A stretch of 64,000 bases of DNA from Rhizobium chutanense (GCF_002531935.1 NZ_NWSV01000027.1:1-64000); one strand, 5' to 3'; positions 51,773 through 60,910 are shown, counted from the stretch's first letter. The notes: a model not told the origin generated them from the letters alone. Numbers and translations: made by a program.

Positions 51773-52012
51773 ATGCCGATGGTCACCGTTTCCATCTCTC
51801 CGCAACAGGCAGCGGGCATCCGCGCTGCCGTCGACAATGGCGGTTATGCCTCCAGCAGCGAGGTCGTCCGCGAGGCCCTGCGCCTCTGGGATACCGCTCG
51901 CAAGCTCAACGAATTCAAGGCCGATGTCCTCGACGAGATTTCGCCGTCCGGCGGCAGATGCGTCGGCGACATGTTCGCCGATCACGAGGCGGCACGCCGT
52001 CGCTCTGCCTGA
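51773..52012 (+). CDS. ParD-type antitoxin without a visible toxin
   Basis: 79 residues from the ATG of MPMVTVSISPQQAAGIRAAV, with GGAGG upstream. It is a clear ParD/CopG-type protein: ribbon-helix-helix head and YASSSEVVREALRLWDT, then a short acidic tail (ADVLDEISPSG). ParD genes normally have parE directly after them; here 160 bases of non-coding DNA and the EAL protein follow. So it is an orphan, either a remnant or a stand-alone regulator. Confidence 0.8.
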   Translation: MPMVTVSISPQQAAGIRAAVDNGGYASSSEVVREALRLWDTARKLNEFKADVLDEISPSGGRCVGDMFADHEAARRRSA

Positions 52013-52174
52013 ATAAGCAAGCATCTGATTGCATTGGGGATTCGAATAAACGCGGAACGCGTAGCGCCCGCTTGCGTCTTTCACGAAACTTTCACATTGG
52101 CGAAAGGGTTCATTGATCCTTCTGCGGCAAGTTCCCCGCGAAAAAGAACAAGTCACGGTGGAGATCGGGCCCAC

Positions 52175-53995
52175 ATGAAGACTGGAACATCCCTCTCTGC
52201 CACTGTCGAGCCCGGCGTCCTGCGCCGCTATGCCAGCGATCAGATCGTCACGCTGGCCAAGCTCGTGGTCGAAAACGCCTTCCAGCCGATCGTCGAGGCC
52301 GGCACCGGCACGGTGTTCGGTTATGAATCGCTGATGCGCGGCCAGGAACGCATCGGCTACGACACGCCGGTCGACATCCTCGACGAGGCTCATCAGGCCG
52401 GCCAGCTGCTGCAGCTCGAACAGATGCTGGCGAGCCGGGCGCTCGCCAAATTCGCGACGCTGTCGAATTTCTCCACGGCGACGCTCTTCCTCAATCTCGA
52501 TGTCCGGCTGATCCCGCATGGCGAACGTCTGGTCGAAAGCCTGCTGCAGCACCTGCGCAAGGCCAGCATTCCGCCGTCCTCCGTCTGCTTCGAATTCTCC
52601 GAGCGCTTCGACAATACCAGCGTGCCGGAATTTGCCGGCCTGGTTTCGAAGCTGCGCAAGGCCGGATTCAAGCTGGCGATCGACGATTTCGGCGTCGGCC
52701 ACGGCGAGATGAAGCTGCTTTGCGATCATCCCGTCGATTACCTCAAGATCGACCGGCATTTCGTCGCCGAGATCGACCGCAGCCCGCGCAAGCGCCATCT
52801 CTTGAAGAGCATCGTCAATATCGCCCATGTGCTCGGCACCCGCGTCATCGCCGAAGGCATCGAGACCGAGGCGGAGTTCATCGCCTGCCGCGAATATGGC
52901 GTCGATCTCGTCCAGGGCTGGTTCATCGCGCGCCCGACGACGCATATATCGGAACTGGCGCCGTCCTTCCCGCATCTGCAGGAGCTCGGCAAAGCCAAGC
53001 GCGGCAGCCAGTCGCTCGACGAAATCCTCATCCGCAGGCAGATCGAACTGCTGCCGGCGGTTTACGAGAACGACAGTATCGACAGCGTCTTCGAACTCTT
53101 CCGCCGCAATCCGCGCCAGGCGTTTTTTCCCGTCCTCAACGCCAATGACGAGCCGCGCGGCATCATCCACGAGCATCATCTCAAGGAATATATCTACCAG
53201 CCCTTCGGCCGCGATCTCCTGAAAAACAAGATGTATGAGCGCTCCATCTCGCATTTCGTCGAAATGGCGCCGATCGTCGGCCTCGACAGCGATGCCGAGC
53301 AGCTGATGGCGATCTTTGCCAATATGGAAGGCAGCAACTGCCTGATCCTCACCGACAATATGCGTTATGCCGGCGTCGTCTCCGCCGCCTCGCTGATCAA
53401 GGTGATCAACGAGAAGCAGCTGAAAATCGCCCAGGACCAGAACCCGCTGACCGGCCTGCCGGGCAATCACGCCATCCGCGATTTCATGCGCCAGTCCGGC
53501 CGCGACGGCGATGAGGTCCGCCACTTCTGCTATTGCGATTTCGACAATTTCAAGCCGTTCAACGATGCTTACGGCTTCCATCTCGGCGACCACGCGATCT
53601 CGCTGTTTGCCGCGCTGATGCGCCGCTATTTCTTCGCCGAGCGCCATTTCCTCGGCCATGTCGGCGGCGACGATTTCTTCATCGGCGTTGTCGGCTGGAC
53701 GCAGGAGGAGTTGACGGAAATTCTCGATCGGCTGATCGGCGATTTCCACGACGACGTGCTCGATCTCTATTCCGACGAGCACCGCGCCGCCGGCCGCATC
53801 CTCGGCCACGACCGCGCCGGCGCCGAAGCCCTGTTCCCGCTGATGCGCTGCTCGATCGGCGTCATCGAACTGCCGGAAGGCCTTGTCATCGACGACATCA
53901 ACCGCGTCGGCGCCGAGATCGCCGTCGTCAAGTCGGCCGCCAAGGAGAGCGACGGAGGCCTCGTCTTCCATCTCCTGGAGCGCCGCGTGTCTTGA
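52175..53995 (+). CDS. EAL-CBS-GGDEF cyclic-di-GMP signalling protein
   Basis: 606 residues from the ATG of MKTGTSLSATVEPG; the frame is open upstream but has no site. Domain order is unusual: EAL first (about 25-265) with YESLMR in place of EAL, FLNLDVRL, CFEFSER, AIDDFGVGHGE, YLKIDR, AEGIET and QGWFIARP; all metal and catalytic residues are kept, so phosphodiesterase activity is likely. A CBS-like pair (about 285-425) follows, then a GGDEF domain with GGDDF, which may bind but not make c-di-GMP. No membrane helices. It probably lowers c-di-GMP in response to a nucleotide ligand. Confidence 0.85.
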   Translation: MKTGTSLSATVEPGVLRRYASDQIVTLAKLVVENAFQPIVEAGTGTVFGYESLMRGQERIGYDTPVDILDEAHQAGQLLQLEQMLASRALAKFATLSNFSTATLFLNLDVRLIPHGERLVESLLQHLRKASIPPSSVCFEFSERFDNTSVPEFAGLVSKLRKAGFKLAIDDFGVGHGEMKLLCDHPVDYLKIDRHFVAEIDRSPRKRHLLKSIVNIAHVLGTRVIAEGIETEAEFIACREYGVDLVQGWFIARPTTHISELAPSFPHLQELGKAKRGSQSLDEILIRRQIELLPAVYENDSIDSVFELFRRNPRQAFFPVLNANDEPRGIIHEHHLKEYIYQPFGRDLLKNKMYERSISHFVEMAPIVGLDSDAEQLMAIFANMEGSNCLILTDNMRYAGVVSAASLIKVINEKQLKIAQDQNPLTGLPGNHAIRDFMRQSGRDGDEVRHFCYCDFDNFKPFNDAYGFHLGDHAISLFAALMRRYFFAERHFLGHVGGDDFFIGVVGWTQEELTEILDRLIGDFHDDVLDLYSDEHRAAGRILGHDRAGAEALFPLMRCSIGVIELPEGLVIDDINRVGAEIAVVKSAAKESDGGLVFHLLERRVS

Positions 53996-54118
53996 CGCAA
54001 GGGAGGCTGCATGGCCTATGCCGTGGGCGAGGCGAATTGACGCCCTTGCCACATCAAGCCTTCCCAAGCCTCCGGGGCTGATCTATTCCGGTTGCCTCGG
54101 ATCAGGGAGGGTCGCGCC

Positions 54119-55117
54119 ATGTCACTGCCTCAGCAAATGCGTTTCGTCGATCTCAAGTCCTTCGGCGGGCCGGAGGTGATGATGATCGGCAATCGGCCGC
54201 TGCCGGTGCCCGGTCAAGGCGAGGTCCTGGTGCGCGCCGAGGCGATCGGCGTCAACCGCCCTGATGTCGCCCAGCGCCAGGGCAGCTATCCCCCGCCCAA
54301 GGATGCGAGCCCGATCCTCGGCCTGGAACTTGCAGGCGAAATCGTCGCGATCGGCCCCGGCGTCAGCGGCTATCGCATCGGCGACAAGGTCTGCGGGCTG
54401 GCCAATGGCGGCGCCTATGCCGAATATTGCCTGCTGCCGGCAGGCCAGATCCTGCCCTTGCCCAAGGGTTATGACGCGGTGAAGGCGGCTGCTTTGCCGG
54501 AGACCTTCTTCACCGTCTGGGCCAATCTCTTCCAGATGGCCGGGCTGACGGAAGGCGAGACGGTGCTGATCCATGGCGGCTCCAGCGGCATCGGCACCAC
54601 GGCGATCCAGCTTGCCCGCGCCTTCGGCGCCGAGGTCTATGCGACGGCCGGCTCACGTGAGAAATGCGGGGCCTGCGAGGCGCTCGGCGCCAAACGCGCC
54701 ATCAACTATCGGACCGAGGATTTCGCCGCGGTGATCAAGGCCGAGACCGGCGACGGCGTCGATATCATCCTCGATATGATCGGCGCCGCCTATTTCGAGC
54801 GCAACCTCGCCGCGCTGGCAAAAGACGGTTGCCTGTCGATCATCGCCTTCCTCGGCGGCGCGCTCGCCGAAAAGGTCAACCTGTCGCCGATCATGGTCAA
54901 ACGCCTGACGGTGACCGGCTCCACTATGCGACCGCGCACGGCGGAGGAAAAACGCGCCATCCGCGACGACCTGCTCTCGCAGGTCTGGCCGCTTCTGGAG
55001 GCCGGCACGGTCGCCCCTGTCATCCACAAGGTCTTTGCCTTCGAGGATGTCGTTGCGGCGCACCGGCTGATGGAAGACGGCAGCCATGTCGGCAAGATCG
55101 TGCTGCGCGTCGGTTGA
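54119..55117 (+). CDS. NAD(P)H quinone oxidoreductase, PIG3 type
   Basis: 332 residues from the ATG with GGGAGG nine bases upstream. It is a zinc-free medium-chain dehydrogenase/reductase: GPEVMMIGNRPLPVPGQGEV, GVNRPDVAQRQGSYPPP, the ETFFTVWANLF helix and HGGSSGIGTTAIQLARAFG (NADP-binding). The TIGR02824/PIG3 pattern is clear. It reduces quinones or small enones. A lone gene between the signalling protein and a convergent transporter. Confidence 0.9.
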   Translation: MSLPQQMRFVDLKSFGGPEVMMIGNRPLPVPGQGEVLVRAEAIGVNRPDVAQRQGSYPPPKDASPILGLELAGEIVAIGPGVSGYRIGDKVCGLANGGAYAEYCLLPAGQILPLPKGYDAVKAAALPETFFTVWANLFQMAGLTEGETVLIHGGSSGIGTTAIQLARAFGAEVYATAGSREKCGACEALGAKRAINYRTEDFAAVIKAETGDGVDIILDMIGAAYFERNLAALAKDGCLSIIAFLGGALAEKVNLSPIMVKRLTVTGSTMRPRTAEEKRAIRDDLLSQVWPLLEAGTVAPVIHKVFAFEDVVAAHRLMEDGSHVGKIVLRVG

Positions 55118-55175
55118 GCGTGAGCGAAACGCCGACGGCGAGAACCCCGGAACGAAGCTCGCAAGCGCTCGCGCG

Positions 55176-56387
55176 TCACGCCGGCTGCCGCGCCTGCCGC
55201 CTGCTGCTTTCGAGGTAGAGCAGCACGCCGATCGATGCGAAACCGGCAGCCGCGCCGACGAAGGCGGTTCCGGAATAATCGGTGATCGCGGTGCCGAAGG
55301 CGAAGAGCCCGGCGCTGATGCCGGTGCCGATGAAGGTGTTGAGCGACAGCAGCGAGGTTCCGAGCCCCGGCCGGTCGGCGATCAGATCCTGCAGATAGGT
55401 GATCGGCACGCTGAGGATCGCTGCCGCCCCGCAGGCATTGAGGAGAAGCAGCGCATAGATGTGCCAGGGCGCGGAGGCAAATCCGAGCAGCAGCAGATAG
55501 GCGCAGTAGACCAGCGCGCCGAAGGCAAGCACATGCACGGTGCGGAAGCGCCGTTGCGCCATGCCCCACATCATCATGAACGGCATCTCGAGAAGGGCCG
55601 TCAGCCCGGCGATGAAGCCGACATCGACCACGGTCCCGCCGGCCGCATGGGTGATGATCAGCGGCAGCAGCGTGCTATTGAGCCGCTGCAGTCCGAAGAG
55701 CAGCGCCATGACGATGACGCGCACCAGGACATGCGGCATGAAGATCCGTTTCAGCGAGGCAAGGAAGCCGGGTTGATCTGGGGCCGGGCCGGCCGTGCCG
55801 TTTCTCGGCGCGAAGAAGAAATACAGGCAAAAGCAGGTGAGGCTTGCAAAGGCCGCGATCCCGTAGGCCGGGGTCATCGATGGCGAATTGACGAGATAAA
55901 GGCCGATGAGCCCCGGCGCCAGCGCCCATGAGCCGGAAAACAGCGCCCGCACCGTTGCCGTGACCGCCGCCGCCCGGCCGCGGTCTATCTGGTTGGTCCT
56001 GGCGCGCAGGCTGGCAAACAGCAGCGAATAGGTGGAATTGCTCATCGACACCAGCAGAAGCGTGGAGACGATGAAGATGGCCGGGCTGTGGAATATGGCG
56101 ATCGACCCGAAGCCGAGCATGCCGGCGACCGACAGCCCCAGCACCAGCGGCCGCCGCTCTTTCAGCCTGTCCGACCAGATACCGAGTGTCAGGCTGGTCG
56201 CGACGTTGACGATCGCCGAGAAGAAGATCAGCGCCGAATAGGTGCCGTTGCTCAAGCCCAATTCGTTGATCCCGATGATCGACTGATAGGGCGCGGTCGA
56301 GGCATAGGTGAAGGCGAGCGCGACGAGGGTCACGGTCGGGATGCGGATCCTGTTGTCGCCAATGATCAAGGAGAAGGTGGAGGGCAT
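55176..56387 (-). CDS. MFS transporter, sugar-efflux (SetA)-like
   Basis: 403 residues and twelve predicted membrane helices. YASTAPYQSIIGINELGLS and LGIWSDRLKERRPLVLG (the loop 2-3 motif) fit SetA-type sugar efflux transporters, as does the middle loop with LRARTNQIDRGRAAAVTATVR. Members export sugars or sugar-like toxins; the substrate here is unknown. It stands alone and its promoter lies in the repeat-bearing gap to the right. Confidence 0.8.
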   Translation of the reverse strand: MPSTFSLIIGDNRIRIPTVTLVALAFTYASTAPYQSIIGINELGLSNGTYSALIFFSAIVNVATSLTLGIWSDRLKERRPLVLGLSVAGMLGFGSIAIFHSPAIFIVSTLLLVSMSNSTYSLLFASLRARTNQIDRGRAAAVTATVRALFSGSWALAPGLIGLYLVNSPSMTPAYGIAAFASLTCFCLYFFFAPRNGTAGPAPDQPGFLASLKRIFMPHVLVRVIVMALLFGLQRLNSTLLPLIITHAAGGTVVDVGFIAGLTALLEMPFMMMWGMAQRRFRTVHVLAFGALVYCAYLLLLGFASAPWHIYALLLLNACGAAAILSVPITYLQDLIADRPGLGTSLLSLNTFIGTGISAGLFAFGTAITDYSGTAFVGAAAGFASIGVLLYLESSRRQARQPA

Positions 56388-56527
56388 GGGGCGGTTCCTG
56401 ATGCACCAGCTTTAGCTGCATCTGAGACCTCCGAGAAACGATAGTTTTCGATCGACGGCGTCGATTTTTGTGATGAGTATCCGGAGGTGGTTGTTCGACG
56501 GAGCATGCCCGGATGAGCAGCGCGCAT

Positions 56528-56720
56528 GGATTCCAGGCTCAAGGCCTGGAATGACGGAGGGTGGGGGCTCGACAGGCGTGAGGCGCGACGACCCGGAGGG
56601 AGGGGCAAAGGAGGCGCAATCGCCTGCTGCTCCGCCGCATGTGGCATCTTGCTGCCGACGCCTACTTGCCGCAGACGCTTACCCCACCCTCCGTCGTGCT
56701 CGGCCTTGAGCCGAGCATCC
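56528..56720. repeat. pair of inverted rhizobial intergenic repeats
   Basis: The 448-base gap before the asparaginase gene holds two related ~40-base elements in opposite orientation: 56528-56566 and 56681-56720. Each has a hairpin around GGCTCAAGGCC (first: TTCCAGG/CCTGGAA; second: GCTCGGC/GCCGAGC) and an end GACGGAGGGTGGGG. A similar block starts the window at 48-76. No gene was seen between them. Confidence 0.7.
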
Positions 56721-56835
56721 ACGCCACATCCACCAGCGGTCGTCGCCCGGATTCCGGCGTCACCTGAACCCCGTTGGCTTTCGCCGCGTGACGCGTTATG
56801 CCTGCGGCATCCCCGCAGCACCTGGATGAGAGCTC

Positions 56836-57843
56836 ATGACCAATCCCGTCACCGTCGAAGTCACCCGCGGCCTGCTCGTCGAAAGCCGCCATCGCGGCAT
56901 GGTGGCGGTTGTCGATGGCGATGGCAGCCTCGTCTTCTCGCTCGGCGATATCGACGCCGCCGTCTTTCCGCGTTCGGCCTGCAAGGCGATGCAGGCGCTG
57001 CCGCTGGTGGAAAGCGGTGCGGCCGACGCCTATGGTTTCGGCGACAAGGAGCTGGCGCTCGCCTGCGCTTCGCATAATGGCGAGGACGCGCATGTGGCGC
57101 TTGCCGCCTCCATGCTGGCGCGGGCCGGCCGGAATGGCGAAACGCTGGAATGCGGCGCCCACTGGTCGATGAGCCAGAAGGTCCTGATCCAGCAGGCCCG
57201 TACGCTTGATGCGCCGACCGCGCTCCACAACAATTGCTCGGGAAAACATGCGGGCTTCATCTGCGCCTGCTGCCATCAGGATATCGATCCGAAGGGTTAT
57301 GTCGGTTACGAGCATCCGCTGCAGGTCGAAATCCGCGCGGCGATGGAAAGCCTGACCGGCGCCGTGATCGGCGCCGACAGTTGCGGCACCGACGGCTGCT
57401 CGATTCCGACCTACGCCGTGCCGCTCAGAAGCCTGGCTCACGGTTTTGCCAGGATGGCGACCGGCACCGGCCTGGAGCCCTTGCGCGCCAGGGCATCGCG
57501 TCGGCTGATCGAAGCCTGCATGGCCGAGCCTTTCTACGTCGCCGGCTCCGGCCGCGCCTGCACGGCGTTGATGCAGATCGCCCCCGGCCGTATCTTCGTC
57601 AAGACAGGCGCCGAGGGCGTCTTCTGCGCCGCGATCCCGGAAAAGGGCATCGCCATCGCGCTGAAATGCGAGGACGGCACCACCCGCGCCGCCGAGGCCA
57701 TGGTGGCCGCCACACTCGCCCGTTTCTTCGAGACGGAGGAAGAGGTGCATGCCGCCCTGATGGGCTTTGCCGCCACCTCGATGCGCAATTGGAACGGCAT
57801 CCATGTCGGCGATATCAGGGTCACCTCCGCCCTGACCGCATGA
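56836..57843 (+). CDS. L-asparaginase, Rhizobium etli (class 3) type
   Basis: 335 residues of the asparaginase II-like family known from R. etli, unrelated in sequence to the E. coli enzymes. The residues of the characterised ReAV appear with an offset of one: Ser47 and Lys50 in FPRSACK, Cys134 and Lys137 in NNCSGKHAG, and Asp186 and Cys188 in CGTDGC. The Cys/Lys set binds zinc in ReAV. The enzyme turns asparagine into aspartate and ammonia, letting rhizobia grow on asparagine. It stands alone. Confidence 0.93.
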   Translation: MTNPVTVEVTRGLLVESRHRGMVAVVDGDGSLVFSLGDIDAAVFPRSACKAMQALPLVESGAADAYGFGDKELALACASHNGEDAHVALAASMLARAGRNGETLECGAHWSMSQKVLIQQARTLDAPTALHNNCSGKHAGFICACCHQDIDPKGYVGYEHPLQVEIRAAMESLTGAVIGADSCGTDGCSIPTYAVPLRSLAHGFARMATGTGLEPLRARASRRLIEACMAEPFYVAGSGRACTALMQIAPGRIFVKTGAEGVFCAAIPEKGIAIALKCEDGTTRAAEAMVAATLARFFETEEEVHAALMGFAATSMRNWNGIHVGDIRVTSALTA

Positions 57844-57971
57844 GCGTGGGTCTGGGCATATAAGTTATTAGAAAAATAAGAATTGCCTAATATAAAAGGG
57901 TACGTCCCGCGATCGCGGATACACCCTTCGCGGCGGCGTGAGCACAGTCCTGGAAGCCATGAGGGCAGGGC

Positions 57972-58712
57972 ATGTTTGCAGGCCGCTATCTCTGGTGGAT
58001 GCTGATGGGTATCGGCATCTTCCTCTTCGCCGCGCTGGGCCTCGATCATATCACCTGGCTCACCATCCGGCTGTCCGGCTGCGGGGATATGGCTGGCGCC
58101 TGCCAGCCGACCCTCCGGCTGATTTCGGGCATGCTCAAAACCGCCTGCGTCTGGACCGCGATCGGCGTGCTCTTCGTCGCCACGCTGCTGCGTCTTCACA
58201 CGCTCTCGCTCCTCTGGTTCTGGGGACCGGTCGTCGCCGTCTGGTTCGTGGCCTCCACGCCGATCCTTCTCTTCCTGGCCGCGGATGCGGCGGCTCTGAC
58301 GCAACCCGCCACCCTGGCCGCACTGCCTGTCGCTTTCCTGTTTCTGGCGGCTTTCGTTGCCTATCTCATGCTTGTGCTCGAGGAGGGCGAGACGCTGCCG
58401 CTTGCCGCCGCCTCGGTGCCGCTGCGCCTCACACTCCGCCTGACGGCGGTCTACGGCGCGCTTGCTGGCGCAGCTTTCATGTCGCAGTTGTCGCGGATCG
58501 CTGGGACCCTGCTCGACATGCCGGCACTTGCCGTCGTCATCGCGCTGGCGCAGCCATATCTGCAGGCGGTGCTCACCCTTGGAACCGGCAGCATGGCGCC
58601 GGCCTATGCCGTGCTGGCAGTCTTCATCGCGGCCCTTGCCGCCAGCCTGCTGCCGCATGCTGCGCCGCCGCCCTCCCGCAGCACGATCATGCTGCGGCGA
58701 TCGCGCCGTTGA
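57972..58712 (+). CDS. polytopic membrane protein of unknown function
   Basis: 246 residues with six or seven hydrophobic segments. It starts MFAGRYLWWMLMGIGIFLFA and has an odd cysteine pair in LSGCGDMAGACQP near residue 36. No family is recognised; Leu/Ala-rich helices (AALPVAFLFLAAFVAYLML) give little to go on. Its 3' end overlaps the convergent deoR-type gene by 26 bases, so antisense transcription of both ends is likely. Confidence 0.65.
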   Translation: MFAGRYLWWMLMGIGIFLFAALGLDHITWLTIRLSGCGDMAGACQPTLRLISGMLKTACVWTAIGVLFVATLLRLHTLSLLWFWGPVVAVWFVASTPILLFLAADAAALTQPATLAALPVAFLFLAAFVAYLMLVLEEGETLPLAAASVPLRLTLRLTAVYGALAGAAFMSQLSRIAGTLLDMPALAVVIALAQPYLQAVLTLGTGSMAPAYAVLAVFIAALAASLLPHAAPPPSRSTIMLRRSRR

Positions 58713-59442
58713 GATCACTATAGGGTCTCAGCCGCTCGGCCGTCATCTCCATCGGCACGATCAGCCCCGCCACCTCGGAAATGCCGAGCACCGGGCAGGG
58801 CGAGACGAGGTCGAACTTTTCCTCGGTCAGCAGCACATGCGTTTCGGCAGAGCAGCGGGCGATATGCCGCTTGATCGCCGCTTCCTCGAAATCGCCGGTG
58901 GAAAGCCCGTGCACCGGATGGGCGGCGGTGACGCCGAGGAAGAACAGGTCGGGGCGCAGCTGCGAGATCGCCGCCATCGCCGCCGCCCCCGTCGCCACCA
59001 TCGAATGTTTGTAGAGCCGTCCGCCAGCCAGGATCACCTCGGCGGTCGGGTGGTGCTCCAGCTCGGCGGCGATCGTCGGGCTGTGGGTCGCAACCGTCAG
59101 CGGCATGTCGCGCGGCAGGTGCCGGGCGATCTCCGCCGTTGTCGTGCCGCCGTCGAGGAAGATCATCTGCCCCGGCCTGACCATCGCCGCCGCTTTGGCC
59201 CCGAGCCGCGCCTTGATCTGTGATGAAACGCTGCGCCGCGCCGAAAAATCCGGCAGCTCCGGCGAAAGCGGCATCGCCCCGCCATGCACCCGTTTCAGCA
59301 GCCCTTCCGCCGCCATTTCCCTGAGGTCGCGCCGGATCGTGTCTTCCGAAAGGGAGAAATCCTCGGCGACGCGCTTGGCGATCACCTGGCCGTCACGGCG
59401 CAGGATGTCGAGGATCAGGGCCTTGCGTTGCGTCGTCAGCAT
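58687..59442 (-). CDS. DeoR-family transcriptional regulator
   Basis: 251 residues from the ATG of MLTTQRKALILDILRRDG. The N-terminal HTH is VAEDFSLSEDTIRRDLREMAAEGLL, followed by KRVHGGAM, the DeoR hallmark. The sensor domain has FLDGGTTTAEIARHL, LTVATHSPTIAAEL, DLFFLGVTAAHPVHG and VLLTEEKFD, typical of regulators that sense phosphorylated sugars. It is divergent from a small gene, and three CACGAA-type sites lie between them. Confidence 0.9.
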   Translation of the reverse strand: MLTTQRKALILDILRRDGQVIAKRVAEDFSLSEDTIRRDLREMAAEGLLKRVHGGAMPLSPELPDFSARRSVSSQIKARLGAKAAAMVRPGQMIFLDGGTTTAEIARHLPRDMPLTVATHSPTIAAELEHHPTAEVILAGGRLYKHSMVATGAAAMAAISQLRPDLFFLGVTAAHPVHGLSTGDFEEAAIKRHIARCSAETHVLLTEEKFDLVSPCPVLGISEVAGLIVPMEMTAERLRPYSDLNGAIAAA

Positions 59443-59451
59443 TATCTCTCC

Positions 59452-59526
59452 GCACGAAAATGAACGAGGTGGCATGATCTTGCACGAATTGACTCGACAT
59501 TCAAGAAATATCGTGCATTTTCGCGA
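59452..59526. promoter_or_regulatory. three DeoR-type operator-like sites
   Basis: Two direct 16-base blocks, GCACGAAAATGAACGA (59452-59467) and GCACGAATTGACTCGA (59482-59497), and one inverted block TCGTGCATTTTCGCGA (59511-59526) share CACGAA and a closing CGA. TGCACGA (59481-59487) and TCGTGCA (59511-59517) form an inverted repeat. Spaced repeats of this form are usual for DeoR-type repressors controlling both divergent genes. Confidence 0.55.
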
Positions 59527-59584
59527 TATCCCGTGCATGAGGCCGGGAGTGTGCTCGCGCATCAGCGGAGCGAAGGAGTGGATC

Positions 59585-59941
59585 ATGTTGATTTTGATTG
59601 CCGGCCCTTACCGGTCGGGAACGGGTGACGACCCGGAAAAGATGGCCGCCAACCTGAAGCGGCTGGAGGAGCCGTCGCATAGGCTGTTTGCGGCCGGCCA
59701 CGTGCCGATGATCGGCGAATGGGTGGCGCTGCCGATCTGGCACGCCGCTGGCGGCAAGTCGGTCGGCGACACGCTCTACGAGGAGATCTTCCACCCGGTC
59801 GCCGGCCGGCTGCTCGCGCTCTGCGAGGGCGTGCTGCGTTTGCCGGGTGAGTCCAATGGCGCCGACAACGACGTCCGCATCGCCAGAGAGCGCGGCATCC
59901 CGGTCTGGCACCGGCTGGAGGATGTTCCGGGCTGCGGGTGA
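59585..59941 (+). CDS. DUF4406-like, deoxyribosyltransferase-fold protein
   Basis: 118 residues from the ATG of MLILIAGPYRSGTGDD. LIAGPYRSG, RLFAAGHVPMIGEWVALP and GVLRLPGESNGADNDVRIARERGIPV fit DUF4406, related in fold to nucleoside 2-deoxyribosyltransferases; the GxSxGAxxEV-like end is here GESNGADNDV. It may handle a nucleotide or nucleoside sugar. It is divergent from the DeoR-type gene, which probably controls it. Confidence 0.75.
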   Translation: MLILIAGPYRSGTGDDPEKMAANLKRLEEPSHRLFAAGHVPMIGEWVALPIWHAAGGKSVGDTLYEEIFHPVAGRLLALCEGVLRLPGESNGADNDVRIARERGIPVWHRLEDVPGCG

Positions 59942-59982
59942 GCGGCACGTTGGCTGACAAGGCAATCTCGGGCGCAAGATCT

Positions 59983-60120
59983 GCCCCTCACCCTAACCCT
60001 CTCCCCGTAAACGGGGCGAGGGGACGTGCCCTGCGAAAGGTTGGCGTGGGACGGAGAGGTCGCGGCTTGGTCCCTTCGCCCCGCGCGCGGGGAGAAGGTG
60101 GCGGCAGCCGGATGAGGGGC
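59983..60120. repeat. RIME-type repeat, inverted relative to the prophage copy
   Basis: A 138-bp element bounded by GCCCCTCA and TGAGGGGC with two hairpins (CTCCCCGTAAACGGGGCGAG and the CTTCGCCCCGCGCGCGGGG type). Its reverse complement aligns along the whole 7829-7968 element. It fills the gap between the DUF4406-like and glutathione transferase genes. Confidence 0.85.
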
Positions 60121-60229
60121 GCGACACGGCACGCCGACCATGCCCTCACAGCCGCACCCCCCCACATCTCCCCAGTTCCGACGCACCCACCGCTACGCTA
60201 TAACCCTTGCCGAAAGGGAGTCGACAATC

Positions 60230-60850
60230 ATGCTGACACTGTATTACGCGCCGGGAACCTGTGCGCTCGCAAGCCTTATTGCCCTGGAAGAATCCGGCCT
60301 GGCCTTTGAAACCAGGAAGATCAGCCTTCGCGATGGCGAGCAGCGCCTGCCGGACTATCTGAAGATCAACCCCAAGGGCCGGGTGCCGGCGCTGGTCACC
60401 GACCGCGGCGTGCTGACGGAAACGCCGGCGATCCTCGGCTTCATCGCGGCAAGCGCCCCGGCCGCCAATCTCGCGCCGCTCGGCGATGCTTTCGAAATGG
60501 CGCGGCTGCAGGCCTTCAACAGCTATCTCTGCTCGACCGTGCATGTGAACCATGCCCATCGCCCGCGCGGCACGCGCTGGGCCGACGAACCGGCCGCCAT
60601 CGAGGCGATGAAGGCGAAGGTGCCTGAGAATATGGCCGATTGTTTCACGCTGATCGAGCAGACGATGTTCGAAGGTCCGTGGGTGATGGGCGAGACCTAT
60701 TCGCTCGCCGACCCCTATCTCTTCGTCATGACTGACTGGCTGCCGTCCGACGGCGTCGATCCCACCCGCTTCGAAAAGGCGAGCGACCATCACGCCCGCA
60801 TGCTGCAACGCCCCGCCGTCCAGCGGGCACTGGCCTATGATCGAGGCTGA
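60230..60850 (+). CDS. glutathione S-transferase (beta class)
   Basis: 206 residues from the ATG of MLTLYYAPGTCALASLIALEE; the frame is open upstream but only into the repeat's border. The N-terminal thioredoxin-like domain has the beta-class cysteine in PGTCALAS and the cis-proline segment GRVPALVTD, then LTETPAILGFIA. The helical C-terminal domain ends with the usual SLADPYLFVMTDW and RPAVQRALA. It conjugates or reduces small toxic compounds with glutathione. A single gene. Confidence 0.92.
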   Translation: MLTLYYAPGTCALASLIALEESGLAFETRKISLRDGEQRLPDYLKINPKGRVPALVTDRGVLTETPAILGFIAASAPAANLAPLGDAFEMARLQAFNSYLCSTVHVNHAHRPRGTRWADEPAAIEAMKAKVPENMADCFTLIEQTMFEGPWVMGETYSLADPYLFVMTDWLPSDGVDPTRFEKASDHHARMLQRPAVQRALAYDRG

Positions 60851-60910
60851 TGGGCCGGCATACTTGACTCGACCTGCCGGGCAGAGCGCGTAGCAGTTGA
60901 AAACATCGTG

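Noticed and set aside
51314..54067. 917-residue antisense frame over the EAL-GGDEF gene
   Set aside because: Shadow of three real plus-strand genes; no ribosome binding site and no recognisable domain.
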